This document shows, one piece after another, positions 38,612 to 47,909 of a stretch of 64,000 nucleotides of DNA. Position numbers and translations under genes: made by a program. Position 1 is the first letter of the stretch. Each line of letters starts with the position of its first letter. The notes under the pieces were generated by a model, which saw nothing but the letters and a program-made list of their open reading frames with translations, did not search any database and had not been told where the DNA came from. Source of the DNA: Sinorhizobium numidicum (GTDB taxonomy: Bacteria; Pseudomonadota; Alphaproteobacteria; Rhizobiales; Rhizobiaceae). The stretch covers positions 1,860,001-1,924,000 of the forward strand of contig NZ_CP120367.1 in NCBI RefSeq assembly GCF_029892045.1, written 5' to 3'.

Positions 38612-39433
38612 CTATTTGACTGAGCCCAGCATGCCCTGGACGAATTGGCGTTGCATGAAGAAGAAAACGGCAAGCGTCGGGAGCGTCGCCAGGATGGTGC
38701 CGACCATCACGACGCCGTAGTCGGGATAGTAGGCGGAGGCGAGCGACGAGATGACCAGCGTGATCGTCTTCGTCTCGTTGGACTGGAGCACGATCAGTGG
38801 CCAAAGGTAATTGTTCCACGCGGTCATGAAGACGATGATGAAGGCCGCCGCATAGGTCGAGCGCATCACCGGCACGTAGATGTAGAGAAAGATCTGCCAT
38901 TCCTTGAGGCCGTCGACTTTCGCGGCATCGCGCAGTTCCGATGGGAACGCCTTGGTGCTTTGCCGGAAATAGAAAACGATGAAGGCCGAGCCGATCGACG
39001 GCAGAACGACCGCGATATGCGTGTTGATGAGGCCTGCCTTGCCCATCATGATGAAGAGCGGGATCATCAGCGCCGCAAAGGGTATCATCAGCGTCAAGAG
39101 CATGGCGCGGTAAAGGCTCTCACGCCGACGCGAGCGGAACATCTCGAAACCGTAGCCGGCGAGTGAAGACACGGCGAGCGTCAGCACCGTCGCAAAGATC
39201 GTGACCTTCGCCGAGTTCCAGAAGACGAGCGGTGCATTCACCAGGGTGAAGAAGTTTGCGATGTTCATCGCCAGGGCTTCACCGGGCAGCATCTTGCCCT
39301 TGATGATGTCGATCGACGAATTGGTGGCACCGAGCACCATCCAGATGAACGGGAAGACCGAGAGAAAGGCCATCAGCCCGACGAAGCCATAGGTGAAGAC
39401 CTGAGTTACGGTGCGTCCAACGCCGTTTTTCAT
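38612..39433 (-). CDS. lacG: Lactose ABC transporter permease LacG
   Basis: 273-residue MalG-type permease with six membrane helices and the EAA loop LRDAAKVDGLKEWQIFLYIYVPV. Its start overlaps the lacF stop by 4 bp, and lacZ begins a few bases after its stop. It forms the membrane channel with LacF for the sugar delivered by LacE. Confidence 0.92.
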   Translation of the reverse strand: MKNGVGRTVTQVFTYGFVGLMAFLSVFPFIWMVLGATNSSIDIIKGKMLPGEALAMNIANFFTLVNAPLVFWNSAKVTIFATVLTLAVSSLAGYGFEMFRSRRRESLYRAMLLTLMIPFAALMIPLFIMMGKAGLINTHIAVVLPSIGSAFIVFYFRQSTKAFPSELRDAAKVDGLKEWQIFLYIYVPVMRSTYAAAFIIVFMTAWNNYLWPLIVLQSNETKTITLVISSLASAYYPDYGVVMVGTILATLPTLAVFFFMQRQFVQGMLGSVK

Positions 39434-40329
39434 CGGTCGCGCTCCCTCGCGGCGAAGAATTGAAGGAAGGCGAGCACGGCGACGAGCACGACGATCACAT
39501 AGGAGACCGTCGCCGCATAACCGAAATTCGGCATGAAGCGGAAGGTGAGATTGTAGATATAGAGCGATAGCGTCAGCGTCGCGTTGGACGGCCCGCCCTT
39601 GCCCTCGGTCAGGTTGTAGACTTCGTCAAAGAGCTGCAGCGTGCCGATCGTGGAAATCACCGTGGTGAAGAGGATGACGGGTTTGAGCAGCGGAATGGTG
39701 ATGTGGGTGAAGCGCGCCCAGGCGGGAACGCCGTCGATGCGGGCCACCTCATAGATCGACTTATCGATGTTCTGCAGGGCGGCGAGATAGAAGATCATAT
39801 TGTAGCCGGTCCAGCGCCAGGTAATGGCGATGATAACGAGCGTCTTCGCCCAGAACGGGTGCGTCAGCCACGGAATGGGCGAGGAAACGATGCCGATCGC
39901 CTGCAGCGTCGAGTTGACGATGCCGTCGATCGCGAACATGCCCTTGAAAAGCACGGAATAGGCGACGAGCGAGGTAACGCAAGGTAGGAAGATTGCGGTG
40001 CGGAAGATACCCCGCCCGACGAGCCGCGGATTGTTGAGCAGCGACGCCAGGATCAGCGCGAGCACTATCATGATCGGCACCTGCACGACGAAATAGGTCA
40101 TCGTGTTGGTGAGCGCCTTGAGGAAGACCGGATCGTTCCAGAGGCGGATGATGTTTCCGAAGCCGACGAATTTCATCATCATGCCGCGGCCGGCCTGGAA
40201 GGACATCCAGAGCGACCAGAGGATCGGATAGACCATAAATAGAGCGATCAGCCCGAGCGCCGGCGCGACGAAGAGCCAGCCATTGACGTCATAATATCGG
40301 CCGATGCCGCCGCGGCGCGCGAAAACCAT
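39430..40329 (-). CDS. lacF: Lactose ABC transporter permease LacF
   Basis: 299-residue MalF-type permease with six helices and the EAA loop IYEVARIDGVPAWARFTHITIPLL. Four in-frame ATGs lie close together (40341, 40335, 40332, 40329); GAGG upstream has best spacing to 40329 (MVFARRGG). It follows lacE by about 90 bp, a gap that holds a perfect hairpin, and is coupled to lacG. Confidence 0.92.
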   Translation of the reverse strand: MVFARRGGIGRYYDVNGWLFVAPALGLIALFMVYPILWSLWMSFQAGRGMMMKFVGFGNIIRLWNDPVFLKALTNTMTYFVVQVPIMIVLALILASLLNNPRLVGRGIFRTAIFLPCVTSLVAYSVLFKGMFAIDGIVNSTLQAIGIVSSPIPWLTHPFWAKTLVIIAITWRWTGYNMIFYLAALQNIDKSIYEVARIDGVPAWARFTHITIPLLKPVILFTTVISTIGTLQLFDEVYNLTEGKGGPSNATLTLSLYIYNLTFRFMPNFGYAATVSYVIVVLVAVLAFLQFFAARERDR

Positions 40330-40386
40330 CATCATCCTCATGGGGTACGATAAAGCGCCCGACCACGGCGTTATCGCCGCGGCGGA

Positions 40387-40413
40387 AAGGTGGGCGATGA
40401 TCCCGCCCACCTT
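40387..40413 (-). promoter_or_regulatory. Intercistronic hairpin between lacE and lacF
   Basis: AAGGTGGGCG and CGCCCACCTT form a perfect 10-bp stem with a 7-base loop, 7 bp after the lacE stop. There is no T tract, so it is more likely an mRNA-stabilising hairpin or partial terminator favouring LacE than a full terminator. Confidence 0.65.
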
Positions 40414-40420
40414 GCCTGAG

Positions 40421-41695
40421 CTACTGGATCTGGCCGCTGATCTCGGCGTCGATCGCCTTCAACACCTCGTCGACCGGCGTTCCTTGCGTCAGCGCCGGCA
40501 ATTGCGCGGTCACTGCGGTGTCCGCCTCGTTGGTGAAGATGCCGTAGTTCACCGACGGTACCTTTGCCAGCCAGTCGGAGAAATTCTGCCAGACCTTCTC
40601 GCCGCCGAAGAACGGGTCGGCAGCCTCGTAGGCCGCGCCGCCGCGCGCGGCGAGCAAAGAGCCGACGGCGCCGCGGTCCTGCAGGATCTTCTGATAGAAA
40701 TCGATGTCCTTGCCGTAGATCTCGTTCAGGAAGTCGATCGATTCGGCCTTTTCCTCAGAGCTTTCCAGCACGTACCAGCTCGACCCGCCGAGGTTCGAAG
40801 CATGCGTCGCGCCGTCGATGGAGAGCGCCGGGATGGGGGCCACACCCCATTTCCCGGCCTGGTCCGGCTGCGCCTTGACGGTGCCGGTGATCCAGACGCC
40901 GGTCACGACCGTCGCGACGTCGCCGGAGGTGAAGGTTCCGACCCAGTCGGACCAACCGGCCGCCGGCTTGTAGATATTGGCGGACATGATCTTGCCGACC
41001 GTCTCCAGCGCCGCCTTCAGCGCCGCGTTGCCGGTGATGTTGGCCTTGCCTTCCTTGTCGAAATACCACTGTCCGGCCGATTGCATGATGATCCTGACAA
41101 GACCGGCATCGTTCGGGTCAAGGCCCATCATCTTCTTGCCGGTCTTCGCCTCGACCTGCTGGCCGATCTCGATGAAGCGATCCCAGGTAAGATTCTGCAT
41201 GTCCTCGGGCTTGAAGCCGGCCTGTTCCAGGTAGTCCTTGCGGTAGTAAAGCCCTGTCACGCCTGAATCGAAGGGCATGCCATAGACCTGGCCGTCAAGG
41301 GTCATCACCTCGACCTTGTAGGGAGCAAAACCGGAATAATCGACGGTGCCGGATAGGGGCGCGAAGGCGCCGGGGAAGGACTGAAGATATTTCTGCGCAC
41401 CGTAGTCCTCGATCAGGACGATGTCGGGCAGGGCGTCGGCAGTGCCAGAAGCGAGACCCGTCTGCAGCTTCTGCTCGACATCGGTCTTGGCGAAATCGAC
41501 GATGTTGAAGGTGATATCCGGGTGCGTCTTCGTATAGCGGGCACCGGCTTCCTTCATGATCGCCACGTTGAAATTCGGATCCCAGCACCAGATGGTGATT
41601 TCCTTGGCCTCGGCGGCGGAGACCGCCAAGAAGCTTACGCCCGCCAATGCCAGAGCGGCGACGCGCGGCGCATAGGCACGCACCAGATTGTCCAT
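40421..41695 (-). CDS. lacE: Periplasmic lactose-binding protein
   Basis: 424-residue family 1 solute-binding protein. The signal peptide ends near SAAEA with mature KEITIWCWDPNFNVAIMKEA. It heads the operon lacEFGZK. The first 100 bp upstream hold a 14-bp palindrome (41782-41795) that matches one in front of lacR, so LacR repression is likely. The lac name rests on operon order and the beta-galactosidase gene within; the sequence of the binding protein alone would not show the sugar. Confidence 0.9.
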   Translation of the reverse strand: MDNLVRAYAPRVAALALAGVSFLAVSAAEAKEITIWCWDPNFNVAIMKEAGARYTKTHPDITFNIVDFAKTDVEQKLQTGLASGTADALPDIVLIEDYGAQKYLQSFPGAFAPLSGTVDYSGFAPYKVEVMTLDGQVYGMPFDSGVTGLYYRKDYLEQAGFKPEDMQNLTWDRFIEIGQQVEAKTGKKMMGLDPNDAGLVRIIMQSAGQWYFDKEGKANITGNAALKAALETVGKIMSANIYKPAAGWSDWVGTFTSGDVATVVTGVWITGTVKAQPDQAGKWGVAPIPALSIDGATHASNLGGSSWYVLESSEEKAESIDFLNEIYGKDIDFYQKILQDRGAVGSLLAARGGAAYEAADPFFGGEKVWQNFSDWLAKVPSVNYGIFTNEADTAVTAQLPALTQGTPVDEVLKAIDAEISGQIQ

Positions 41696-41781
41696 TGCTT
41701 CCTCCCTAAGTTCGTTCCCAAGACAGTCCTCCCTGTCTCGCGGCGGAGTATTTCCGAAAATTTTGAAGGAGGCAATATTTC

Positions 41782-41795
41782 AGTAAATTTTTACT
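41782..41795. promoter_or_regulatory. Probable LacR operator upstream of lacE
   Basis: Perfect palindrome AGTAAA-TT-TTTACT at the lacR 3' end and 87 bp upstream of the lacE start. Its sequence closely matches the site at 42887-42900 in front of lacR. Confidence 0.6.
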
Positions 41796-42840
41796 ACGCT
41801 TTTTTCGACGACGCAGCCGCATCGGCCGATGCCGGCGTGCTTCCGCGCCAGACGATCTCGGTGCCGAGGATCACCTTTTTGGCGACTTCGCGCCCGGCAA
41901 GACGCTCGAGCAGCAGGTCGACGGCGGTCTCCCCGATCAGTTCCGCCGGAATTTTGACTGTGGAAAGCGGGGGGCCCAGAAACTGCGCAACGGGAATGTC
42001 GTTGAAGCTCGCCACTGCGACGTCTGCGGGAATTCTAAGACCCATTTCATGGATCGCCCGGTAGGCGCCGAGCGCCATGTTGTCGTTGCAGGTAATCAGG
42101 ATCTCTGGCGGATTAGGTCTCGACAACATCGCTTTGGCGAGCGTGTAGCCGCTGTCGGGTGTCATCCGCTCGACCATGCACAATTCCGCATCGTAGAGCC
42201 CCGCCCTCGTCATCCAGTCGATGTAGGTGCGGCAGCGACGCTCCGAATAGATGTTGTCCGGCCCGTAGAAGGCGTCCACCCAGCCGACAAAGCCGATCCG
42301 GCGGAAGCCCATGCTATGTATGGCTTCGAGAAGGCGGGTCATCGCTAGCGAGACATCGCTGAGCACACTGTCGTCGACGTCTCCCGCCGGCGCATAATCG
42401 GCAAAGACGAGGTGGCGGCTGTGGCGGCGCAGCCACTCGAGTTCCTCGCCATAGTAATGGCCGACGGCCACCACTCCCGAGGCGCCCTCCAGGATCGTCG
42501 CTTCCGGAGGGTTGCCGGTGAGGAAGACCTTGACGACCTCGCTCTTCAGCGCCTGACAGCGGCTTTCGATGCCGAGCCGGACGCCGACATAATAGGGATC
42601 GGCCAGTTCCTGGGCGGGTTCGAGGAAATGGACGAGCGCGATCTTGAGCCCGGCGCCAAGACTTTGAGCGGCGGCGCGACTGCGGTTGCGCGGTGTTTCA
42701 TAATTCAGTGCCTCGGCCGTCTCGATGACCGCCTGGCGCTTCTTGGTGGAGATCGAAAGTGTCGGATCGTAGTTGAGAACCCGCGAAACGGTTGCCGACG
42801 ATACGCCGACGGCCGATGCGATTTCCTTGATTGTCACCAT
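41794..42840 (-). CDS. lacR: LacI-family repressor of the lac operon
   Basis: 348-residue LacI-family protein. The first residues are the helix-turn-helix (MVTIKEIASAVGVSSATVSRVLNYD; quoted in part as TIKEIASAVG and SSATVSRVLN). The sensor domain ends with VAVASFNDIPVAQFLGPPLST and EIVWRGS, as in EbgR/GalR relatives. It lies just upstream of lacE in the same direction, with matching palindromes on both sides of its gene. This supports repression of both itself and lacEFGZK. Confidence 0.9.
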   Translation of the reverse strand: MVTIKEIASAVGVSSATVSRVLNYDPTLSISTKKRQAVIETAEALNYETPRNRSRAAAQSLGAGLKIALVHFLEPAQELADPYYVGVRLGIESRCQALKSEVVKVFLTGNPPEATILEGASGVVAVGHYYGEELEWLRRHSRHLVFADYAPAGDVDDSVLSDVSLAMTRLLEAIHSMGFRRIGFVGWVDAFYGPDNIYSERRCRTYIDWMTRAGLYDAELCMVERMTPDSGYTLAKAMLSRPNPPEILITCNDNMALGAYRAIHEMGLRIPADVAVASFNDIPVAQFLGPPLSTVKIPAELIGETAVDLLLERLAGREVAKKVILGTEIVWRGSTPASADAAASSKKA

Positions 42841-42886
42841 CTCTTACGTCCCGCCTGTCTGCCGCGTCGCCTCGGATCATTTGTTT

Positions 42887-42900
42887 AGTAAAATTTTATT
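42887..42900. promoter_or_regulatory. Probable LacR operator upstream of lacR
   Basis: Near-perfect palindrome AGTAAAATTTTATT, 46 bp before the lacR start and next to the end of the AraC-type gene. It shares AGTAAA and the central T run with the site at 41782-41795. Confidence 0.6.
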
Positions 42901-42909
42901 GCGGCTTTT

Positions 42910-43851
42910 TCAATCGCAAGCAGCAGCGAGCGTGGTTACGGACTCGCCGATTCCTGCCTTCGGGGCCTTCGCTGGCATGCTGGCGTACATGCCGGTCGTG
43001 CGGAACTCCGTCGGGCTCGCGCCGAAGACGCGGCGGAAGACCTTGGCAAAATAATTGGGGTCTTCAAAGCCAGACATGATCGCTACTTCCTTGACTGGCA
43101 GGCTCGCGGCCTTGGTCAATAGCTTCACCGCCCGTTGCAGCCGCTTCTGCAGCACGAATTCGGCGGGCGGCATGCCTTCGCTTGCCGCGAAAATGCGGGA
43201 GAAATGGGCGCGGCTGAGGCCGGAGACGCGGGCGAGTTCCTCGACCGGCAGGGGTTTTTCGAGGTTCGCCAGGATGTGGTCGATGACGTGCTGCATCTTC
43301 CGGTACTCCTCGCTGAAGACCGGATGCGAGCCGAAGACGTCGTCGTAGAGCGCCATCGCCGCCTCATAGGCGATCGCCGAGGCGCGGCCGGGTGTTTCGC
43401 CACCGGTGATGAGGCGGAGGCTGCAGTCGGCAAGATGCTCTATCGTCTCCGGCTGCAGCTTCAGCACCGGGCCGGTGACGGCAAGTATGGCGCGGTGGAT
43501 GCGCAGCGCCTCCTCGCCATTCATCGAGATCCAGAAGAATTCCCAGCGACCGCCTTCCTCCAACCAGTACCGGTGATTGTGCGGCACGAGCAGCAGCAGC
43601 GTGTCGCCTTCTCTCATCCGATAGTTGCGGCTTTCGTAGCGCAGGTTGCCGGCGCCACCGATCGTGTGCTGCAGTACCGTGAAGGGCGTCTGCCCGCGCT
43701 TTCGCCCGTCCCAGTCGTAGGTGGAATCGGTTCTGATCTCGTAACCGGTGCTGGTAGGCATGGTGTGCAGGCTCTGTCTTCCCCGCGGCAGCGAAACCGT
43801 CCGCATCACCGGTCCGAGCTCGATCAAGTCTTGCAGCACAGAATTACCCAT
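42910..43851 (-). CDS. agpT: AraC-family activator of alpha-galactoside genes
   Basis: 313-residue regulator. The N-terminal cupin-like sensor domain holds LQHTIGGAGNLRYESRNYRM and LLLLVPHNHRYWLEEGG. The C-terminal AraC DNA-binding domain has two helix-turn-helices (LARVSGLSRAHFSRIFAASEG and VKEVAIMSGFEDPNYFAKVF) and the end motif RRVFGASPTEFR. The ATG at 43851 is chosen over 43914 for its start at the domain. It is divergent from the GH4-agp operon, the same layout recalled for agpT of S. meliloti, an activator of the agp genes. Confidence 0.88.
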   Translation of the reverse strand: MGNSVLQDLIELGPVMRTVSLPRGRQSLHTMPTSTGYEIRTDSTYDWDGRKRGQTPFTVLQHTIGGAGNLRYESRNYRMREGDTLLLLVPHNHRYWLEEGGRWEFFWISMNGEEALRIHRAILAVTGPVLKLQPETIEHLADCSLRLITGGETPGRASAIAYEAAMALYDDVFGSHPVFSEEYRKMQHVIDHILANLEKPLPVEELARVSGLSRAHFSRIFAASEGMPPAEFVLQKRLQRAVKLLTKAASLPVKEVAIMSGFEDPNYFAKVFRRVFGASPTEFRTTGMYASMPAKAPKAGIGESVTTLAAACD

Positions 43852-43980
43852 GAAAGCACAATACCTCTCTAGTCGTGCATGTGATAATACACATAATAGC
43901 GACGGATCGCGCAAGACGCCCGGCTCTCCGGCGTCCTGAAGCAGGGTTTTGGTGAGGAAGGCCGTGTCGTGCGGCCCAAG

Positions 43981-43997
43981 TCAATTCAGTGAATTGA
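43981..43997. promoter_or_regulatory. Palindrome upstream of the agp operon
   Basis: TCAATTCA-G-TGAATTGA is perfectly symmetric, 51 bp before the GH4 start and within the AgpT-divergent region. AraC-type activators usually bind direct repeats, so a second regulator may act here. Confidence 0.5.
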
Positions 43998-44048
43998 TTT
44001 TACCCTTATAGCGCGAATATCGCCGTGCGAGGAGGAAATAAGACGACC

Positions 44049-45521
44049 ATGGGCAGCTTCAAGATCGCCATCATCGGCGCCGGCAGCGTCGGTTTCACCA
44101 AGAAGCTTTTCACTGATATCCTGTCCGTGCCGGAGCTCAGGGATGTCGAGTTCGCCTTGACGGATTTGAGCGAGCACAATCTCGGCATGATCAAGACGAT
44201 CCTCGACCGGATCGTCGAGGCGAACAACTTGCCGACACGGGTGACGGCGACCACCGACCGCCGCAAGGCTCTCGAAGGTGCGCGTTACATCATCAGTTGC
44301 GTGCGGGTGGGCGGTCTCGAAGCCTATGCCGACGATATTCGCATTCCGCTGAAGTACGGGGTGGATCAATGCGTCGGCGACACGATCTGCGCTGGCGGCA
44401 TTCTCTACGGCCAGCGCAACATTCCGGTGATCCTCGACTTTTGCAAGGACATCCGTGAGGTCGCCGAGCCGGGTGCGAAGTTCCTGAACTATGCCAACCC
44501 GATGGCGATGAACACCTGGGCGGCGATCGAATACGGCAACGTCGACACGATCGGTCTATGCCACGGCGTCCAGCACGGCGGCGAGCAGATTGCCGAGATC
44601 CTCGGCGCCAAGGAGGGCGAGCTCGATTATATCTGCTCCGGCATCAACCATCAGACCTGGTTCATCGACGTCCGGCTCAACGGCCGCAGGATCGGTAAGG
44701 ACGAACTCGTCGCTGCCTTCGAGGCGCACCCGGTCTTCTCCAAACAGGAAAAGCTCAGGATCGATGTCTTGAAGCGCTTCGGCGTCTATTCGACAGAGAG
44801 CAATGGACACCTTTCCGAATATCTGCCTTGGTACCGAAAGCGTCCGGACGAGATCACAAAGTGGATCGATATGTCGGACTGGATCCACGGCGAGACCGGC
44901 GGCTACCTCCGCTATTCGACCGAGACCCGCAACTGGTTCGAGACGGAGTATCCGCGCTTCCTGGAGGACGCGGGCAAGCCGATTGATGCCGCGAAGCGCT
45001 CGAACGAGCATGCGAGCCATATTCTCGAGGCGCTCGAAACCGGGCGCGTCTACCGCGGCCACTTCAACGTCAAGAACAATGGCGTGATCACCAACCTGCC
45101 GGCAGACGCGATCATCGAATCGTCCGGCTTCGTCGACCGCTTCGGAATCAACATGGTGGCCGGCATCACGTTGCCGGAAGCCTGTGCTGCCACCTGCATT
45201 TCGTCGATCAATGTCCAGCGCATGTCGGTGCATGCGGCGATCACCGGCGACATCGACCTCTTGAAGCTCGCTGTGCTGCATGATCCGCTCGTCGGCGCGA
45301 TCTGCACGCCGGAAGAGGTCTGGCAGATGGTCGACGAGATGGTCGTCGCCCAGGCTCAGTGGTTGCCGCAATATGCGCATGCAATCGACGCGGCGAAGGA
45401 ACGGCTCGCCCGCGCAACGGTGAAGACCCGCGACTGGAAGGGCGCTGCCCGGCGCGAGGTGCGCTCGATCGAGGAAATCCGCGCCGAGAAGGAAGCCGCA
45501 AAGTTGCGCGCCGCCGGCTAA
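44049..45521 (+). CDS. Glycoside hydrolase family 4 enzyme (alpha-galactosidase-like)
   Basis: 490-residue NAD- and metal-dependent glycosidase. The Rossmann motif is IAIIGAGSVGFTKKLFTD. The metal-binding Cys is in GLCHGVQHGGEQ, with NYANPMAMNTWA before it, and the His is in SGINHQTWF. It differs clearly from the second GH4 gene at 51752, for example in GGLEAYADDIRIPLKYGVDQ, so the two are not recent duplicates. It could act on an alpha-galactoside or on a uronic-acid glycoside such as those of LplD-like members. The ATG at 44049 is preferred; GGAGG lies somewhat far upstream. First gene of the agp operon. Cytoplasmic. Confidence 0.88.
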   Translation: MGSFKIAIIGAGSVGFTKKLFTDILSVPELRDVEFALTDLSEHNLGMIKTILDRIVEANNLPTRVTATTDRRKALEGARYIISCVRVGGLEAYADDIRIPLKYGVDQCVGDTICAGGILYGQRNIPVILDFCKDIREVAEPGAKFLNYANPMAMNTWAAIEYGNVDTIGLCHGVQHGGEQIAEILGAKEGELDYICSGINHQTWFIDVRLNGRRIGKDELVAAFEAHPVFSKQEKLRIDVLKRFGVYSTESNGHLSEYLPWYRKRPDEITKWIDMSDWIHGETGGYLRYSTETRNWFETEYPRFLEDAGKPIDAAKRSNEHASHILEALETGRVYRGHFNVKNNGVITNLPADAIIESSGFVDRFGINMVAGITLPEACAATCISSINVQRMSVHAAITGDIDLLKLAVLHDPLVGAICTPEEVWQMVDEMVVAQAQWLPQYAHAIDAAKERLARATVKTRDWKGAARREVRSIEEIRAEKEAAKLRAAG

Positions 45522-45704
45522 CCGACGGCGACATGGCATCTGCATGAGGAGATGCGATGCCGTCCCGGCGGGTATCGCCGCCGGTCACTCGTAATAATTG
45601 GAGCGGATGCGGGCGGAAACCGCACACAGTTTTCCTCACCCCGCTCTGGAGGAGGAGCGCCACCCGCCCCGGCGTGGCGAACACAGGAGGGAGAACCTGA
45701 GGCA

Positions 45705-47786
45705 ATGAAAACGCACCGACTGAAAACAACGGCAAGCCTGCTCATCGGCATTTCCGCCTTTGCCGTGCAGGCTTTTGCATCGGAGCCGACCGTCGTGCCC
45801 GAGCAGCCGCCTTTTCCGGCGCAGGGCAAGATCACCTATGTGCCGCGCGATTCCATTCTCGAGTTCAAGGCATTGCCCGAATATAAAGAGCCGGAATGGG
45901 TAACGGAAAAATTCGTCAAGACCGGCAAGCTGCCGCCCGTCGCCGAGCGCCTGCCGAAGGAGCCGATGGTCTTCAAGACCGGCAACATGCCGGACGGCGT
46001 CGGCGTCTATGGCGATGTCATGCGCCACGTCATCGGCGGCCGGCCGGAAGGCTGGAACTACAGCGCCGGCCAGACTCAGGGCTGGGGCGGCATCGACATC
46101 GGCATGTTCGAATGCCTGACCCGCACCGCGCCGCTCTTTCAGGTCGAGGCGGAGGACGTCGAGCCGCTACCGAACCTCGCCAAAGGCTGGGAATGGTCCG
46201 AGGATGGCCACAAGCTCACCATGCATCTGATCGAGGGCGCGAAATGGTCGGATGGCGACCCCTTCGATGCCGAGGACGTGATGTTCTACTGGGATGACAA
46301 TGTCGTCGATCCGAACGTTTCCCCGTTGAACGGCGCGACACCGGAAACCTTCGGCGAGGGAACGACGCTGAAGCAGATCGACAAGTACACCGTCGAATGG
46401 ACCTTCAAGGACGCCTTCCCGCGCCAGCATCTCTATGCCATGGCTTACGGCACTTTCTGCCCCGGCCCATCGCATATCCTGAAAACCAAGCATCCGAAAT
46501 ATGCCGGCACGACCTACGACCAGTACAAGAACGGCTTCCCGCCGGAATACATGAACCTTCCGGTGATGGGCGCCTGGGTTCCCGTCGCCTATCGGCCGGA
46601 CGACATCATCGCCTTGCGCCGCAACCCCTATTACTGGAAGGTCGATGAGGCCGGCAACCAGCTGCCCTATCTCAACGAGCTCCACTACAAGCTCTCAACC
46701 TGGGCGGATCGCGACGTGCAGGCGATCGCCGGTTCGGGTGATTTCTCCAATCTCGAGCAGCCGGAAAACTTCGTGGAATCGCTGAAGCGCGCGGCCAATG
46801 AATCCGCCCCCGCGCGTCTTGCCTTCGGTGCGCGCCTCATCGGCTATAATCTGCGCATGAACTTCTCGGCCAATGGCTGGGGCGAGCCGGACGAGCGCGC
46901 CCAGGCAGTCCGCGAACTCAACCGCAACCTCGATTTCCGCAAGGCCGTGACCATGGCGGTCGACCGCAAGAAGCTAGGCGAAGCGCTGGTGAAAGGCCCC
47001 TTCACGGCAATCTATCCGGGCGGGCTCTCCTCCGGCACGAGCTTCTATGACCGGCAGTCGACCATCTATTACCCCTATGATCTCGAAGGCGCCAAGGCGC
47101 TCCTCGAAAAGGTCGGCCTGAAGGACACGGACGGCAACGGCTTCGTCAACTTCCCGGCCGGGACCGCCGGCGGCGCCGACGTCCAGATCGTGCTGCTCGT
47201 CAACTCCGACTACAACACCGACCGCAACCTTTCGGAAGGTCTGGTCGGCCAGATGGAGCAGCTCGGCCTCAAGGTGGTGCTCAATGCGGTCGACGGCACC
47301 AAGCGTGACGCGACGCAGTATGCGGGCAAATTCGACTGGCTCGTCCGCCGCAACGACCAGGAGCTGACATCGGTCGTGCAGAACACGACGCAGCTCGCAC
47401 CGACCGGCCCGCGCACGAGCTGGCATCACCGCGCCCCTGAAAGCGGCAAGATCGATCTCTTGCCGCACGAACAGGACCTCGTCGATGTCGTCAACAAGTT
47501 CATCGCCAGCAGCGACAATGCAGAGCGGGCGGAGCTGATGAAGCAGTTCCAGAAGGTCTCGACGACCAACGTCGATACCGTCGGGCTCACCGAATATCCG
47601 GGTGCGCTGATCATCAACAAGCGCTTCTCGAACATCCCGAGCGGCGCGCCGATCTTCATGTTCAACTGGGCAGAAGACACGATCATCCGTGAACGCGTGT
47701 TCGTCGCGGCCGACAAACAGGGCGACTACGAGCTCTATGCGGAGCAGCTTCCCGGCAAGCCCGGCGAAAGCGGTCCGAGCAATTGA
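45705..47786 (+). CDS. agpA: Alpha-galactoside-binding protein, family 5
   Basis: 693-residue periplasmic binding protein of the oligopeptide-binding (family 5) type. The signal peptide is KTTASLLIGISAFAVQAFA. The body has EPLPNLAKGWEWSEDGHKLT, AKWSDGDPFDAEDVMFYWDD and FRKAVTMAVDRKKLGEALV, all typical of DppA/OppA. In S. meliloti the agpA protein of this kind binds melibiose and raffinose. The ATG at 45705 follows GGAGGGAG and GAGG. It stands between a GH4 gene and dpp-like permeases. Confidence 0.9.
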   Translation: MKTHRLKTTASLLIGISAFAVQAFASEPTVVPEQPPFPAQGKITYVPRDSILEFKALPEYKEPEWVTEKFVKTGKLPPVAERLPKEPMVFKTGNMPDGVGVYGDVMRHVIGGRPEGWNYSAGQTQGWGGIDIGMFECLTRTAPLFQVEAEDVEPLPNLAKGWEWSEDGHKLTMHLIEGAKWSDGDPFDAEDVMFYWDDNVVDPNVSPLNGATPETFGEGTTLKQIDKYTVEWTFKDAFPRQHLYAMAYGTFCPGPSHILKTKHPKYAGTTYDQYKNGFPPEYMNLPVMGAWVPVAYRPDDIIALRRNPYYWKVDEAGNQLPYLNELHYKLSTWADRDVQAIAGSGDFSNLEQPENFVESLKRAANESAPARLAFGARLIGYNLRMNFSANGWGEPDERAQAVRELNRNLDFRKAVTMAVDRKKLGEALVKGPFTAIYPGGLSSGTSFYDRQSTIYYPYDLEGAKALLEKVGLKDTDGNGFVNFPAGTAGGADVQIVLLVNSDYNTDRNLSEGLVGQMEQLGLKVVLNAVDGTKRDATQYAGKFDWLVRRNDQELTSVVQNTTQLAPTGPRTSWHHRAPESGKIDLLPHEQDLVDVVNKFIASSDNAERAELMKQFQKVSTTNVDTVGLTEYPGALIINKRFSNIPSGAPIFMFNWAEDTIIRERVFVAADKQGDYELYAEQLPGKPGESGPSN

Positions 47787-47909
47787 ACCTGAACCACCTC
47801 TCCCGGCTCCGGCGCTTCGGAGCCGGGAGGAGCGACAAGCCTTTCACTCCACCGGGAGCGTCGGCAAGCGTCGGCATCGCCCCACGGAAAACGACAGAAG
47901 GAAACGGCC

